DNA of 64,000 nt from Candidatus Sulfuritelmatomonas gaucii. Its GTDB lineage: Bacteria > Acidobacteriota > Terriglobia > Terriglobales > Acidobacteriaceae. The translations under genes and the position numbers were made by a program. The DNA lies in NCBI GenBank assembly GCA_900290245.1, contig OKRB01000141.1, positions 42,131 to 106,130 of the forward strand, written 5' to 3'. The notes beneath the pieces were generated by a model. That model saw only the letters and a list, made by a program, of their open reading frames with translations, had not been told where the DNA came from and searched no databases. Below, piece by piece: positions 1 to 9,251 of the stretch; within the stretch, counting starts at the first letter, position 1, and each line of letters begins with the position of its first letter.

Positions 1-345
1 TGGGGCATCGTCAACTACCTCATCAATCGCCACTATCATCCTGAAGCAGCCTCGGCGGCCAGCTTTGAAAAGCTGGTGGTGTACTTCCTTGGCTTCCTGG
101 TGATTGACTTCATCACTTCGGCTGCCGCCTTCAGCCTGGAGCGCCGCCATCCTGCCAATAAAGGCGACGGCTGGCTGCTCTTCCACATCTGGCTGCAGCG
201 CTTCGCCTATCGCCAGCTCTTCTCAGTGGTGCTGGCCAAGACGCTCAAGCGCGCCATTGACGGCAAACCCTTTAACTGGGACAAGATCCAGCGCACCGCC
301 AAGATGAGCAAGAGCACCGAAATTCTCACTGAAGCCGCGCGGTAA
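1..345 (+). CDS. C-terminal end of a membrane glycosyltransferase (GT2-like), partial
   Basis: The reading frame is open from the first base of the window and stops at 345, so only the last 114 residues are seen. The fragment has one clear membrane segment (around VVYFLGFLVIDFITSAAAF) and then a cytoplasmic tail with LQRFAYRQL and, near the end, W-x-KIQRT. This 'QRF-YRQ ... W.K..RT' tail is typical of processive family 2 glycosyltransferases such as cellulose or poly-GlcNAc synthase-like enzymes. The catalytic domain lies outside the window, so donor and product cannot be told. A GTG at 76 is an internal codon, not the start. The family call is an inference from the tail alone. Confidence 0.55.
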   Translation, partial: WGIVNYLINRHYHPEAASAASFEKLVVYFLGFLVIDFITSAAAFSLERRHPANKGDGWLLFHIWLQRFAYRQLFSVVLAKTLKRAIDGKPFNWDKIQRTAKMSKSTEILTEAAR

Positions 346-359
346 AGCGCAAACCGTTC

Positions 360-3197
360 CTAGAACGAGAATTGTGTGAAAAACAGAATGGTCCGATTCC
401 CCGGCGTCGGACCGGAGTACGGCCCGGATGCCAGCGTCTGCGTCTTATTGAACAACGGAGACTCCATCACGCCGTTTGGAGGCCCGAAATTCGCGATGTT
501 CAGACAATTCAAGGCGATGGCCACGAAAGTGACGTTGAATCTGCGCGGGAGCTTCTCATCCAATTTCACGTTTCCGCCATTCCCGCTCAATCCGCGCCCG
601 CTCACGCTGTTGTTCCCGTTCTGTCCTCCCGCGTCGCCTTCCTCCTTGATATGCGGTCCCACGCCGATGGTCTTGCTCGCACGCATATGAAACACCACGT
701 TCGCCGGACCCGTCCCCAGGTTGTACGGAACGATCGTTTCATCTTTCCCCGCAGGATTCGTATCGAAGCAGCCATACCTGGTTGAAACCACATCAGGGGC
801 GCCGCAATCTCCGAAAGTCGGGCGCGCATTGAATTGATTGTTCCCCGTCAGATCGTTGCCGATGGTGAAGTTGTACGGCGTGCCCGACTGCGCCGTGAGC
901 AGCGGCGCAAAGATGATGCCCCACGGCCCCGTATAAGTCAGCAACAGAAAGAAGCGATTGCGAATGCCGAAACTCGCGCGCCCATAGTCGAATCCCGGAT
1001 CCCGCTCCACCGTCGGAACCGACGTCGCTCCCTGCGTATCGCTCCTGGCGCTGTTCAGCGTGTAATTCGAGGTGAAGCTCGCGTGTTTGAAATGCGCATT
1101 CGCCGTCATAATCAGCTGCTGCTGGCGATAGAATCCGCCTGACTGAAACTCGTAGTCATAAGCAGCCGGAGCCGATCCCGTGACGGTGTAAGTCGCCGGG
1201 TCAAAATCCGGCGCAGTCACGTTGTCTGTCAGGTACTGATGCACTCCCTGCGTATACAAATAGGTGACGTTTCCCGTCAGCCCCTTCAAAATCTGCCGGT
1301 CCACGCCGATTCCGCCTTGCATATCCAGTGCCGCGTGAAAGTGCGGATCGATGCTGTGATACGTGGGAACCGTTGATCCAGCGGCCTCCAACTGGCTTTC
1401 CGTCTGTGCCTCATTCGGATTGTAGAAACCCGGATTCTTGACAACGTAACTCTTCTGGTTGAAGCCGTTGTCGTGAATCGCCTCAACCAGGTAAGGCGAT
1501 GCCGCCGAGCCGAATGAATTGGGCACAGTGAAGCGGTTATAAAACCAGCCGTACCCTGCGCGAATCACCGTCTTCGCCGGCCCTTTGCCCGTATATCCCG
1601 GACTCCAGGCAAACGCCACTCGCGGAGCCCAGTCGGAGTGGTCGTGAATCCGGTTTTGCCCCTCCCACCTGAGACCCAGGCTCACCACCAGACCCCTACT
1701 GGTTTTCCAGTCATCCTGCAAAAAAAGCGCTCCGTCAAACAATATGACCCGCGCCAACGGATTGTTGATCACTGTTTGCGAATACAGCGAAGGCGTCGGC
1801 GTAGTTGCCTCAAATGCGGCCAGCGAGCCGAACGTATATGTTCCGTTGGCACCGCCGGTCGAGTAATTCGCATCGCGGTATGTCCGCAGCCGCGTGCCGA
1901 AGCGAAGCACATGACTGCCCGCTGTTGCCGTCGAATAATTCTGCAATTCGAAATTGTCTTGATGGTCCTCGACTGTGCCCGTACTGTTTCCGCCTTCGGT
2001 GAATGCGCCCTGCACTGTCACGGCTGGCGTTGCGTTTACTGAATTCTGCACGCCGCGAACGCGGCGCCACTGGAAATGAGTTTCATTCACCAGCTTCGTG
2101 TTGATCAGCATCGTATCGCCAACCTGGAGCGTGTTTTCCTTGTCGTTCGAACTCAACGCCTGGGGCGGCAAATTCAGTGTGCCCACCCCGCTGCCCGTCG
2201 CCGCCGAACGGAAGAATGAATCTCTCACCGTGATCGTGTTCATCGATCCCAGTTGAAAGTCCACCCGTGGATTCAGCGACAGAACGCTCGAGGGATTCGG
2301 ATAAGCCTCGATGAAGTTCGACGAGGTGTTTGCCGGATTCAGCGCATCAATGATGGTCTGCGTCTGCCGGCTCATCCCGAATGCGTTGAAGAAATATGCC
2401 GCCTTCTTGCCGAGTGGTCCGGTCACGTTTCCGAAGCCGGCGAAGAAGTCGTAGCTCGGCTGCTGGGCCACAATCGGATTTCCCGTGTTCAGGCCCGATG
2501 TGCTTTCGAATCCTGCAGCCATGCCGTTGAATTTCTGCGAGCCCGGCTTGGTGATAATCTCCACCCGCCCGTAGCCGATGCGATCGAACTCCGCGGAAAA
2601 CGGGTTCTGGTTCACCCGTATCTCCAGGATCGACGACTTTGGCGGAATCTGCCCGCCTTCGAATCCGTCAATGAAAATCTGCCCGCCGTTCGGCCCGGCT
2701 GCGGGCCCAGCCAGCGCCTGCAGTTCGTTTTGCAGCTCGTCCGGATCGTCTGAAAGCGCATCGAGATCGCTGCCTTTGATCACCAGCGCATTCGAGTTTT
2801 GATCGGGGCTCAGGCCGACGCTCTGGCTCTCGTCGTTGACCCTCACCTCCTGCTTTTCCACCGGGAGGCTCAAGGCCAGCTTCAACTCCTTCGCCGAGCC
2901 GACGCCGAGCACAAGATCCGCGATCGTAAGCGCCGCAAATCCCTTCGCCGTCACAGCAACCGTGTAGCTTCCCGGCTCCAGCTGAGAGAATGTGTAGCTC
3001 CCATCTTTTCCCGATTTCGTGTGCAGAGTTTGCTTCTCTGAGGTCAGCGTAATGGCCGCACTGGGAACCATCGCGCCACTTGGGTCCACCACCACGCCGC
3101 GCAGCGTGGCAGTCTGCTGCGCCGCGCCATGCCGTGCGAACACCAAAGACAACAACAGGACTGTGATTGGGCTCAGGAGCCACAGCTTCTTCATCAT
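360..3197 (-). CDS. Oar-like TonB-dependent outer-membrane receptor with carboxypeptidase-regulatory domain
   Basis: About 945 residues. The double ATG at 3197/3194 starts a clear signal peptide (MMKKLWLLSPITVLLLSL...ARHGAAQ) with an AGG about 7 nt upstream. The longer open frame up to 3470 runs through promoter DNA and is not used. After the signal comes a carboxypeptidase-regulatory-like Ig fold (about residues 25-110: LRGVVVDPSGAMVP, GSYTFSQLEPGSY), then a TonB plug, then a long beta barrel ending in aromatic FFTQFSF, as expected for an outer-membrane protein. This architecture is expanded in Acidobacteriota and usually predicted to import large oligosaccharides or peptides; the substrate is unknown. 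It is a single-gene unit. A palindrome over its likely promoter suggests control by a TetR-type repressor (inference). Confidence 0.88.
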   Translation of the reverse strand: MMKKLWLLSPITVLLLSLVFARHGAAQQTATLRGVVVDPSGAMVPSAAITLTSEKQTLHTKSGKDGSYTFSQLEPGSYTVAVTAKGFAALTIADLVLGVGSAKELKLALSLPVEKQEVRVNDESQSVGLSPDQNSNALVIKGSDLDALSDDPDELQNELQALAGPAAGPNGGQIFIDGFEGGQIPPKSSILEIRVNQNPFSAEFDRIGYGRVEIITKPGSQKFNGMAAGFESTSGLNTGNPIVAQQPSYDFFAGFGNVTGPLGKKAAYFFNAFGMSRQTQTIIDALNPANTSSNFIEAYPNPSSVLSLNPRVDFQLGSMNTITVRDSFFRSAATGSGVGTLNLPPQALSSNDKENTLQVGDTMLINTKLVNETHFQWRRVRGVQNSVNATPAVTVQGAFTEGGNSTGTVEDHQDNFELQNYSTATAGSHVLRFGTRLRTYRDANYSTGGANGTYTFGSLAAFEATTPTPSLYSQTVINNPLARVILFDGALFLQDDWKTSRGLVVSLGLRWEGQNRIHDHSDWAPRVAFAWSPGYTGKGPAKTVIRAGYGWFYNRFTVPNSFGSAASPYLVEAIHDNGFNQKSYVVKNPGFYNPNEAQTESQLEAAGSTVPTYHSIDPHFHAALDMQGGIGVDRQILKGLTGNVTYLYTQGVHQYLTDNVTAPDFDPATYTVTGSAPAAYDYEFQSGGFYRQQQLIMTANAHFKHASFTSNYTLNSARSDTQGATSVPTVERDPGFDYGRASFGIRNRFFLLLTYTGPWGIIFAPLLTAQSGTPYNFTIGNDLTGNNQFNARPTFGDCGAPDVVSTRYGCFDTNPAGKDETIVPYNLGTGPANVVFHMRASKTIGVGPHIKEEGDAGGQNGNNSVSGRGLSGNGGNVKLDEKLPRRFNVTFVAIALNCLNIANFGPPNGVMESPLFNKTQTLASGPYSGPTPGNRTILFFTQFSF

Positions 3198-3403
3198 CCA
3201 TCGCCTGTTCGCTTTGAGAATGGGTACTGCTCGAATGAAAGACGCCGCTCGCGCGCGGAGTGCTTGCTCAATAGACCGGCCGGCGGCGATTGCGTTATCC
3301 GTGCGTTTTAACAATCGATAGCGCGAGCCGCCCGCCGCAGCTCGCTCAATCCGCCACCGCAGGGCACGCTCAAGGGAAGCCAAGTATGTGTTACACTCCA
3401 TAG

Positions 3404-3440
3404 TGTTACGTACTGTAACATACGATATTCCACCTTGCAA
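3404..3440 (-). promoter_or_regulatory. Candidate promoter and palindromic operator of the Oar-like receptor
   Basis: On the minus strand a -35-like TTGCAA (3435-3440) is followed after 17 nt by a -10-like TACAGT (3412-3417). A perfect 6-bp inverted repeat, TGTTAC-N5-GTAACA (3404-3420), covers the -10. A further TGTTAC lies at 3389-3394. TGTTAC/GTAACA half-sites are common in TetR/AcrR operators, so repression is plausible. No TetR gene is in the window. Confidence 0.45.
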
Positions 3441-3518
3441 TACCTGTTTCTTCAAAATGGGATGAATCAAATCCGGGACGGTCCCACTCGACGACGCAGC
3501 CCTCCCCTCGATGACATG

Positions 3519-3543
3519 CTGAGAGCTGAAGGCTAAGAGCTGC
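3519..3543. repeat. AGCTGAAGGCT-type short repeat behind a gene
   Basis: Short runs of CTGAGAGCTGAAGGCTAAGAGCTGC abut the stop of the minus-strand gene ending at 3547. Related sequence occurs at 15802-15834, 15921-15944 and 21713-21778, all behind or between minus-strand genes. Confidence 0.5.
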
Positions 3544-3546
3544 TTT

Positions 3547-4053
3547 TCACGGCCCCAAATACAGGCTCACGCCGGGCGGCGCGAAACTGAGTTGTCCGGT
3601 CTTGGGATCGTATGCCAGGTTGAGCGCGTCGCTCTTGCGGCCATTAATCAGAATGGCGATGAGCACACCGTTTCCGTAGTGCCCGATCAGCGCGATGTGG
3701 TGGCTGCGGATCGGCCCGTATTCATTGTCGGGGCTCGTGGGACCCCAGTCGCCCGTGAACCGGTTGAAAGGATAAGTACCGTATTTCTGCGGATGCTGCT
3801 GCCAATTCTTGTCGTGAAGCCACACGCCGTAGGCCTTCTGAAGATCGTTGGCTTCAATCGCCGACAGGAACTGGTTAGCCTCAATGCGACCGAACCAGTA
3901 GTGGTCCCAGTTCCAGGGCCAGTCCACCGGCCGTCCTGCCACCAGCCACCACGCGACGATCAGCACAACTACGCCAGCCGCCGAGAGGCGAACGATCATA
4001 GTCCTGCGCTTTTCGCGGGTCGGGTCGAACTTTGGAGCATCCATCAAAGTCAT
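3547..4053 (-). CDS. Small single-pass membrane protein of unknown function
   Basis: 168 residues. A charged N terminus is followed by one membrane helix (about residues 21-40, IVRLSAAGVVVLIVAWWLVAG) and a soluble domain rich in W and Y (WNWDHYWFGRIEANQFLSA, KNWQQHPQKYG). The second half reads like a small alpha+beta domain ending ALNLAYDPKTGQLSFAPPG. The start at 4053 has AAGGA about 9 nt upstream; the internal ATG at 4044 does not. It lies between an OM receptor and D-Ala-D-Ala ligase on the same strand, but repeat DNA separates it from both. I do not recognise a named family; it looks like a conserved acidobacterial hypothetical. Confidence 0.75.
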   Translation of the reverse strand: MTLMDAPKFDPTREKRRTMIVRLSAAGVVVLIVAWWLVAGRPVDWPWNWDHYWFGRIEANQFLSAIEANDLQKAYGVWLHDKNWQQHPQKYGTYPFNRFTGDWGPTSPDNEYGPIRSHHIALIGHYGNGVLIAILINGRKSDALNLAYDPKTGQLSFAPPGVSLYLGP

Positions 4054-4090
4054 CGGATCAATTCCTTCGCATCAAGCATACGGCACAGAA

Positions 4091-4151
4091 CAGGGGTCAG
4101 TAATCAGGGGTCAGTGATCAGTTCGCAGTTGATCGTTCACAGTTCGCAGTC
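4091..4151. repeat. GGTCAGTnATCAG-type degenerate tandem repeat
   Basis: Two near copies of GGGGTCAGTAATCA / GGGGTCAGTGATCA are followed by two copies of AGTTCGCAGT. The run lies between the small membrane protein and ddl. Similar TGATCACTACCACTGACCAC sequence follows the rpoC terminator near 11590. Confidence 0.5.
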
Positions 4152-4207
4152 TGCCCCTGGACTTATTAGTCAGCCTGGTAACTTAGACACCAGCGAGGCT
4201 CCTCCTG

Positions 4208-4237
4208 TTCCCTGTTCCCTGTTCCCTTGTTCCCTGC
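4208..4237. repeat. GTTCCCT heptamer repeat behind ddl
   Basis: Four copies of GTTCCCT lie 4 nt beyond the ddl stop (GGGAACA when read in the gene direction). The same family is found behind arginase (5501-5527), behind rplA (22378-22409) and over the stop of the second TonB receptor (32364-32378). Confidence 0.6.
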
Positions 4238-4241
4238 TTTT

Positions 4242-5411
4242 TCACTCTTCCCGGCTGTACGTCGTCTTGTTCTTCTCGTCTTGCCGCTCCAGCGCCAGCT
4301 CGATCAACCGCGTGATTAGTTCCTTGTAGCTCACTCCCGTCGCCTCCCAAAGCTTCGGATACATGCTGATTCGCGTAAACCCGGGCATGGTGTTCACCTC
4401 GTTTACAAAGATCCGCCGCTTTCCATCCGGCTCCATCAGGAAATCCACACGCGCGAGGCCCGCCAGGTCGCATGCCTTGAACGCCGCAACTGCCATCTCG
4501 CGTATTTTCCTGGTTTCGGACCGGCTTAATTTGGCAGGGATGATAGGCACCGAGCCTTCTGAAAGATACTTCGCCTCGTAGTCGTAGAACTCCTTGCCCG
4601 GAATAATCTCGCCCACCACGCTCGCCTTGGGATCATCATTGCCCAGCACGGCCACTTCAAACTCACGCGCGCGCGCCGCCTGCCCGCCGCGGCTCTTTCT
4701 GCCGCCCACCCCCTGCTCCACGATCAGCTTGCGGTCGTACTTCGCGGCCAGATCTAGCGCGGGCCCGAGCTCCTTGCGGTTGTGCGCCTTCGTGATCCCT
4801 ACCGAGGAACCCAGGTTCGCGGGCTTCACAAACACGGGATACGGGATCGCGCGTTCAATGATTGTGACGGCTTTGCGCGGCGACTTCTCCCAATCCGCGC
4901 GCAGCAGCGTCACGTGCTTCACGATGGGCAAACGAGCCTGGACAAACAAGCGCTTCATCACGTCCTTGTCCATGCCCGCAGCCGATCCCAGCACACCCGA
5001 TCCGACGTAAGCGATCCCCGCCAGCTCAAACAATCCCTGGATGGTACCGTCTTCGCCGAAGGTGCCGTGCAGGACAGGAAAGACGACGTCGATGGCGCTC
5101 CCCTCGGGGCCTTGCGGGCCGGGCATGGGTGCCAGCAGTGTCGGAATGCCCTCGTGCAGCAGCTTCGCTCCCGGCGTGGCGTCGGGATCGCCGGCCCGCA
5201 GCCGCCGTGCCACCGCGCTCATGTCGCCGCTCAGCAGCCCATGCGCATCCGCTGCCGCCAGCCAGCGGCCCTCCTTCGTAATGCCGATCGGTGTGACGTC
5301 GAATTTTTCGCGATCAATCGCGCCCAGAACCGACGCGGCGGAGAGCAGCGAAACCTCGTGCTCGCCGCTCCGCCCGCCAAAAAGAATGCCTACGCGAAGT
5401 TTTTTCCCCAT
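4242..5411 (-). CDS. ddl: D-alanine--D-alanine ligase
   Basis: 389 residues. Cytoplasmic ATP-grasp enzyme that joins two D-alanines for the peptidoglycan stem peptide. It begins with the family signature GILFGGRSGEHEVSLLSA. The centre has the ATP-grasp core (FVKPANLGSSVGI, LIVEQGV), and the C terminus has the metal-binding EVNTMPGFT. Length is slightly above the usual 310-370 because of a loop with KSRGGQAARAREF before the central strands. The start codon follows directly from the family's usual N terminus; no strong ribosome site is seen. GTTCCCT repeats follow the stop. Arginase lies upstream on the same strand with a 119-nt gap. Confidence 0.95.
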   Translation of the reverse strand: MGKKLRVGILFGGRSGEHEVSLLSAASVLGAIDREKFDVTPIGITKEGRWLAAADAHGLLSGDMSAVARRLRAGDPDATPGAKLLHEGIPTLLAPMPGPQGPEGSAIDVVFPVLHGTFGEDGTIQGLFELAGIAYVGSGVLGSAAGMDKDVMKRLFVQARLPIVKHVTLLRADWEKSPRKAVTIIERAIPYPVFVKPANLGSSVGITKAHNRKELGPALDLAAKYDRKLIVEQGVGGRKSRGGQAARAREFEVAVLGNDDPKASVVGEIIPGKEFYDYEAKYLSEGSVPIIPAKLSRSETRKIREMAVAAFKACDLAGLARVDFLMEPDGKRRIFVNEVNTMPGFTRISMYPKLWEATGVSYKELITRLIELALERQDEKNKTTYSREE

Positions 5412-5500
5412 GGGTTGATTGTAGGAGCGCCAACTCCCGTCAAAGTTTCCGACGACACCAGGTTCGCATCCAGTTCAACAACAAAGCCTCGCCGCCTCGC

Positions 5501-5527
5501 TCCCTGTCTCCCTGTTCCCTTGCTCTG
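5501..5527. repeat. GTTCCCT-type repeat behind arginase
   Basis: CTCCCTGTCTCCCTGTTCCCTTG sits 3-4 nt downstream of the arginase stop codon, in the same orientation as the copy behind ddl. Confidence 0.5.
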
Positions 5528-5530
5528 CTT

Positions 5531-6520
5531 CTACAAAATCTTCTTCCCAAACGCCGAGCACGCCAGCTCCACCGCAAGATCAGCGGTGCGGTTGTGCTCG
5601 TCTATCACCGGGTTTACCTCAACCACTTCGAAGCTCAGCATCCGCCCATGATCGGCAACAATTTCCATCGCCAGGTGCGCTTCGCGATAGGTTGCGCCGC
5701 CGCGAACGGGCGTGCCCACGCCGGGCGCATCGACGGGGTCGATCCAGTCCATGTCGAGCGACACATGATAGCCCGCGGTTCCCCGCCCTGCCGCGCGCAG
5801 CGCCTCTTCCATCACCGCTCTCATGCCGCGCTCATCGATGTCGCGCATGGTGTAGACCTCGGTGATGCCGGCGCGGCGCAGGTTCTCGCGTTCCGCGGGA
5901 TCCACATCGCGCAAGCCGATGAGGACCACATTTTCCGCGGCAACCTTCGGCGCGTATCCGAAGATGGTTGCCAGCGGCTCCGGCCCCAGGCCCAGCAGCG
6001 CTGCCAGGGGCATGCCGTGCACATTGCCTGAAGGCGAACTTTCCGGCGTATTGATGTCGGAGTGGGCGTCGATCCAAAGCAGTCCGATCTTCTTCTGCTG
6101 CTGGCGATAAAACTCCGCGACCCCTGAAACGGAGCCGGCCGCCAGTGAATGGTCGCCTCCCAGCAGCAGCGGAGTCGTTCCCGCCTCCAGCGCCGCCAGC
6201 ACCGCCTTGGCGGTGCGGGTGCACGTTCCCGCAATCTCCTTCAGGTAGTGGGCATTTTTGCTTCCCGGCGCCTGCGTTTCGGCGATCTCCACGCGGATGT
6301 TGCCCGAATCCGCCACATGGTGACCAAGCGCTTCAAGCCGCGCTTCAAGCCCGGCCACGCGCACTGCCGAAGGCCCCATGTCCACACCGCGGCGGCTTGC
6401 ACCCAGGTCCAGCGGTACGCCGATGACGCGAATCCGCCTGCCCGGCAGTTCCGGGGCGCCGCCCGATGTTTGCCCCGCCGTTCGGGCGGGAATATTCGAC
6501 GCTTCACGGTTCAGCGGCAT
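5531..6520 (-). CDS. rocF: Arginase (ureohydrolase family)
   Basis: 329 residues. Hydrolyses L-arginine to ornithine and urea; a dimanganese enzyme. The metal-binding motifs are present in order: GGDHSLAAG, WIDAHSDIN and SLDMDWIDP. The C-terminal EVNPVIDEHNRTADLAVEL is typical of bacterial arginases. The ATG at 6520 is chosen because GGGAGG lies 8 nt upstream; the frame is open to 6700 but that part contains no conserved sequence. Agmatinase and formiminoglutamase share the fold, but the EVNP...HNRTA ending favours arginase. It is transcribed toward ddl and away from the diguanylate cyclase pair. Confidence 0.92.
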   Translation of the reverse strand: MPLNREASNIPARTAGQTSGGAPELPGRRIRVIGVPLDLGASRRGVDMGPSAVRVAGLEARLEALGHHVADSGNIRVEIAETQAPGSKNAHYLKEIAGTCTRTAKAVLAALEAGTTPLLLGGDHSLAAGSVSGVAEFYRQQQKKIGLLWIDAHSDINTPESSPSGNVHGMPLAALLGLGPEPLATIFGYAPKVAAENVVLIGLRDVDPAERENLRRAGITEVYTMRDIDERGMRAVMEEALRAAGRGTAGYHVSLDMDWIDPVDAPGVGTPVRGGATYREAHLAMEIVADHGRMLSFEVVEVNPVIDEHNRTADLAVELACSAFGKKIL

Positions 6521-6784
6521 CAGCAAACCCTCCCTCTTGCGAAACCCGCCGGGGCGCGGATCGTCGCTGCCTTGGCGCCATTTTGGCCGCGGGCCCGGAA
6601 CCGAAAAAGCAAACGGTACTCGCCCCGAAAGTGCTATTACAACAGATTTTAGTGAGAGTAAGATGATTGGGAGATACTTCCCCGTAACGTTTCTGCCCAA
6701 GGGCAGCCCGGAAGTCCCGACACATCAGGATGAGGGATCCGGGCCGCCGCCTGGGACGTTTGTCCAAGTGGAGAGATCGCAGCT

Positions 6785-9091
6785 GTGGTAAGGTTCGATC
6801 GGATCAATAGCCTTCTCTTCGGGGCCGCGCTTTTTATTTCTGCGGTCCCGTGGGTGGAAGCAGCCTCTCCAGCCGCCTTAACCAAGGTTGCGGACATCCA
6901 CGGCCTTACCAACAAACAGGCCAGTCAGCATCTGCCGGTTTCGTTTGAGGCAAACGTCACCTATTTTCGCTGGTTCGACCAGGACCTGTTCGTCCAGGAT
7001 GGCGACGCCGCCGTTTACGTCCATGCCACCACGAGCCTCAGGCTCGTTCCCGGCGATCGTGTTCTTGTGCGCGGCACAACCCGCGAAAGCTTCCGGCCAT
7101 TTGTCGAAAGCGCCGACATCACGCGCGTTGACCACGGCGCTTTGCCCACGCCGAAGCACCCCACCTTCGAACAAATGATCCGGGGCGAAACAGATTGCCA
7201 ATACGTCACGGTGCGCGCAATCATCCGTTCAGCCGACACCACGCCTGATCCTCGTTCGCCAGTGCCCACAATTTATCTGAAGATGCTCGTCGACGGCGCG
7301 CCGGCAGATGCCAACGTCGACAGCGACAATCAGCAAGCCATCAACGACCTCCTCGACGCCGAGGTTGAGATCACCGGCACAGTGTCTGGCCACTTCGACA
7401 ACAAAATGCAGCAAACCGGCATTTTGTTCCATATCCAGTCGCTCGATGGAGTCAGGATTTTGAAACGCGCCGGCTCTGACCCATGGTTGCTGCCCGTGAT
7501 GCCGATGGATCGCGTGATCACCGGCTACAAGGACATCGACCAGTCGCAGCGCATGCGCGTTCAGGGAACCATCACCTATTACCAGCCGGGCTCAGCGCTG
7601 GTGCTGCAGGACGGCTCACACAGTCTTTGGATTGGCACCAAGAGTTACAGCCCGATGCGCATTGGCGATCGCGCTGAAGCCATTGGCTTCCCCGACGTCC
7701 AGAACGGTTTTCTCTTCCTCATTCGCAGTGAAGTGCGCGACAGTTCCATCCAGTCGTCCGTTCAGCCACCGATCCTCACATGGCAGGACCTCTCCCGGGG
7801 CGGTAACGTGATGCGCGGCAGGGCGCTCGACCTAGTTTCCACCGATGGCACGGTCGTCGCCGAGGTGCGGCAATCCACCGAGGACGAATATGTGCTCAAC
7901 GCCGGCGGGCACCTGTTCTCGGCCGTCCTTCGCCATCCCGACTCACCCGGCCAGGCTCCGCTTCTTCCCATGAAAGAGATTTCGCTGGGTTCGCGAGTCC
8001 GCGTCACCGGCATCTGCATGCTGCTCAGCGCAGACCCGTTCCACGGCGAAGTCCCATTCAACATCTTGATGCGCTCCGAGAACGACATCGTCGTTCTCGC
8101 CCGTCCATCCTGGCTGAACACTCATAACGCCGTCCTGCTTGTCACCTGGCTAATCATCCTGGTCCTTGTGGTCGGCATGCGGGGATGGTACCTGGAGCAC
8201 AAGAATCGCCGCCAGATCGGATCGCTCGCCTACGTCGAAAAGCGCCGCGCCCGGATCCTCGAAGACATGAATCACTCCAAGCCGCTCGCCGGGATTCTGG
8301 AGCGAATAACTGAACTGGTTTCGGTGCGGCTCAATGGCGCGCCTTGCTGGTGCCGGGTTGCAGACGGCGCCACGCTCGGCAATCGCCCTCCACAACTTGA
8401 TTCTTCGCTGCGCACCGTCGAGCATGTGATTGCCGCCCGCTCCGGCGCAGCGCACGGCACGATCTTTGCCGCCTTTGACGCACGCACCAAGCCCGGCGCC
8501 GCAGAGGATGAGGCCCTGGCCATGGCCGCTGAATTGGCTACGCTGGCCATCGAGACCTCGCGGCTCTATTCCGATCTCGTGCACCGCTCTGAATTCGATC
8601 TGCTGACCGAGGTGCAGAATCGCTTCGCCATGGAAAAGACCCTGCGCTCGCACATTCACGCCGCGCGCCAATCGGCCGGCATCTTCGGCCTCATCTACAT
8701 CGACCTGAACGAATTCAAACAGGTGAATGACGTCTATGGGCATCAGGCCGGAGACCAGTATCTCCAGGAAGTTACCCGGCGCTTGAAAGGTCAGTTGCGG
8801 CCCGGCGATACGCTGGCGCGGCTCGGCGGCGACGAGTTCGCCATCCTGGTTTCCCGTGTGCGCAATCGTCCCGCGGTGGAGGAAATCGCGGCTCGCCTCG
8901 AGCGCTGCTTCGATGAGCCGTTCAAGGGCGACGGATATGAACTGCGCGGCTCGGCCAGCATCGGCATTGCTCTCTATCCTGAAGATGCCAACTCCGCCGA
9001 CAGCCTGTTGCGCGCAGCCGACGCCGCCATGTACGCCGCCAAGTACACGAGGCCGGGAAGATCCCGCGGCCCGCGAGTCTCTGGCGGCTGA
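6785..9091 (+). CDS. Membrane diguanylate cyclase with periplasmic OB-like sensor, copy 1
   Basis: 768 residues. Starts at GTG 6785 with GGAG 9-11 nt upstream. A signal peptide (to about residue 27, VEAASPA) leads into a periplasmic region of about 420 residues. It holds three OB-fold-like repeats, each with a [Y/L]F-VQDG or VLQDG strand and a GDRVxVxG strand (about residues 48-115, 256-322, 345-435). One membrane helix (about 450-468) follows, then a GAF-like linker and a GGDEF domain. The active site GGDEF is intact (about residue 680), and an inhibitory RPGD lies exactly five residues before it, so it should make c-di-GMP and be product-inhibited. The sensed ligand is unknown. The next gene is a full-length paralogue. 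Confidence 0.88.
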   Translation: MVRFDRINSLLFGAALFISAVPWVEAASPAALTKVADIHGLTNKQASQHLPVSFEANVTYFRWFDQDLFVQDGDAAVYVHATTSLRLVPGDRVLVRGTTRESFRPFVESADITRVDHGALPTPKHPTFEQMIRGETDCQYVTVRAIIRSADTTPDPRSPVPTIYLKMLVDGAPADANVDSDNQQAINDLLDAEVEITGTVSGHFDNKMQQTGILFHIQSLDGVRILKRAGSDPWLLPVMPMDRVITGYKDIDQSQRMRVQGTITYYQPGSALVLQDGSHSLWIGTKSYSPMRIGDRAEAIGFPDVQNGFLFLIRSEVRDSSIQSSVQPPILTWQDLSRGGNVMRGRALDLVSTDGTVVAEVRQSTEDEYVLNAGGHLFSAVLRHPDSPGQAPLLPMKEISLGSRVRVTGICMLLSADPFHGEVPFNILMRSENDIVVLARPSWLNTHNAVLLVTWLIILVLVVGMRGWYLEHKNRRQIGSLAYVEKRRARILEDMNHSKPLAGILERITELVSVRLNGAPCWCRVADGATLGNRPPQLDSSLRTVEHVIAARSGAAHGTIFAAFDARTKPGAAEDEALAMAAELATLAIETSRLYSDLVHRSEFDLLTEVQNRFAMEKTLRSHIHAARQSAGIFGLIYIDLNEFKQVNDVYGHQAGDQYLQEVTRRLKGQLRPGDTLARLGGDEFAILVSRVRNRPAVEEIAARLERCFDEPFKGDGYELRGSASIGIALYPEDANSADSLLRAADAAMYAAKYTRPGRSRGPRVSGG

Positions 9092-9251
9092 CCTCTCTCC
9101 CTGGAACTGAGATATCGATATCTGAAGCTCCCATCCACCATTCCCGGCAGGCGGCGGATCTTCGCCCGCAAACTAATTCTTTTCCCTTTTCCGGCCGATA
9201 AGAACTCTCAACGGATGATGCTTCGGCGTCCCGTCGGTGTGTGCTGCGTCC

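Noticed and set aside
3198..3470. Open extension of the Oar-like receptor
   Set aside because: It would place about 90 residues before a clean signal peptide and covers the promoter/operator region.
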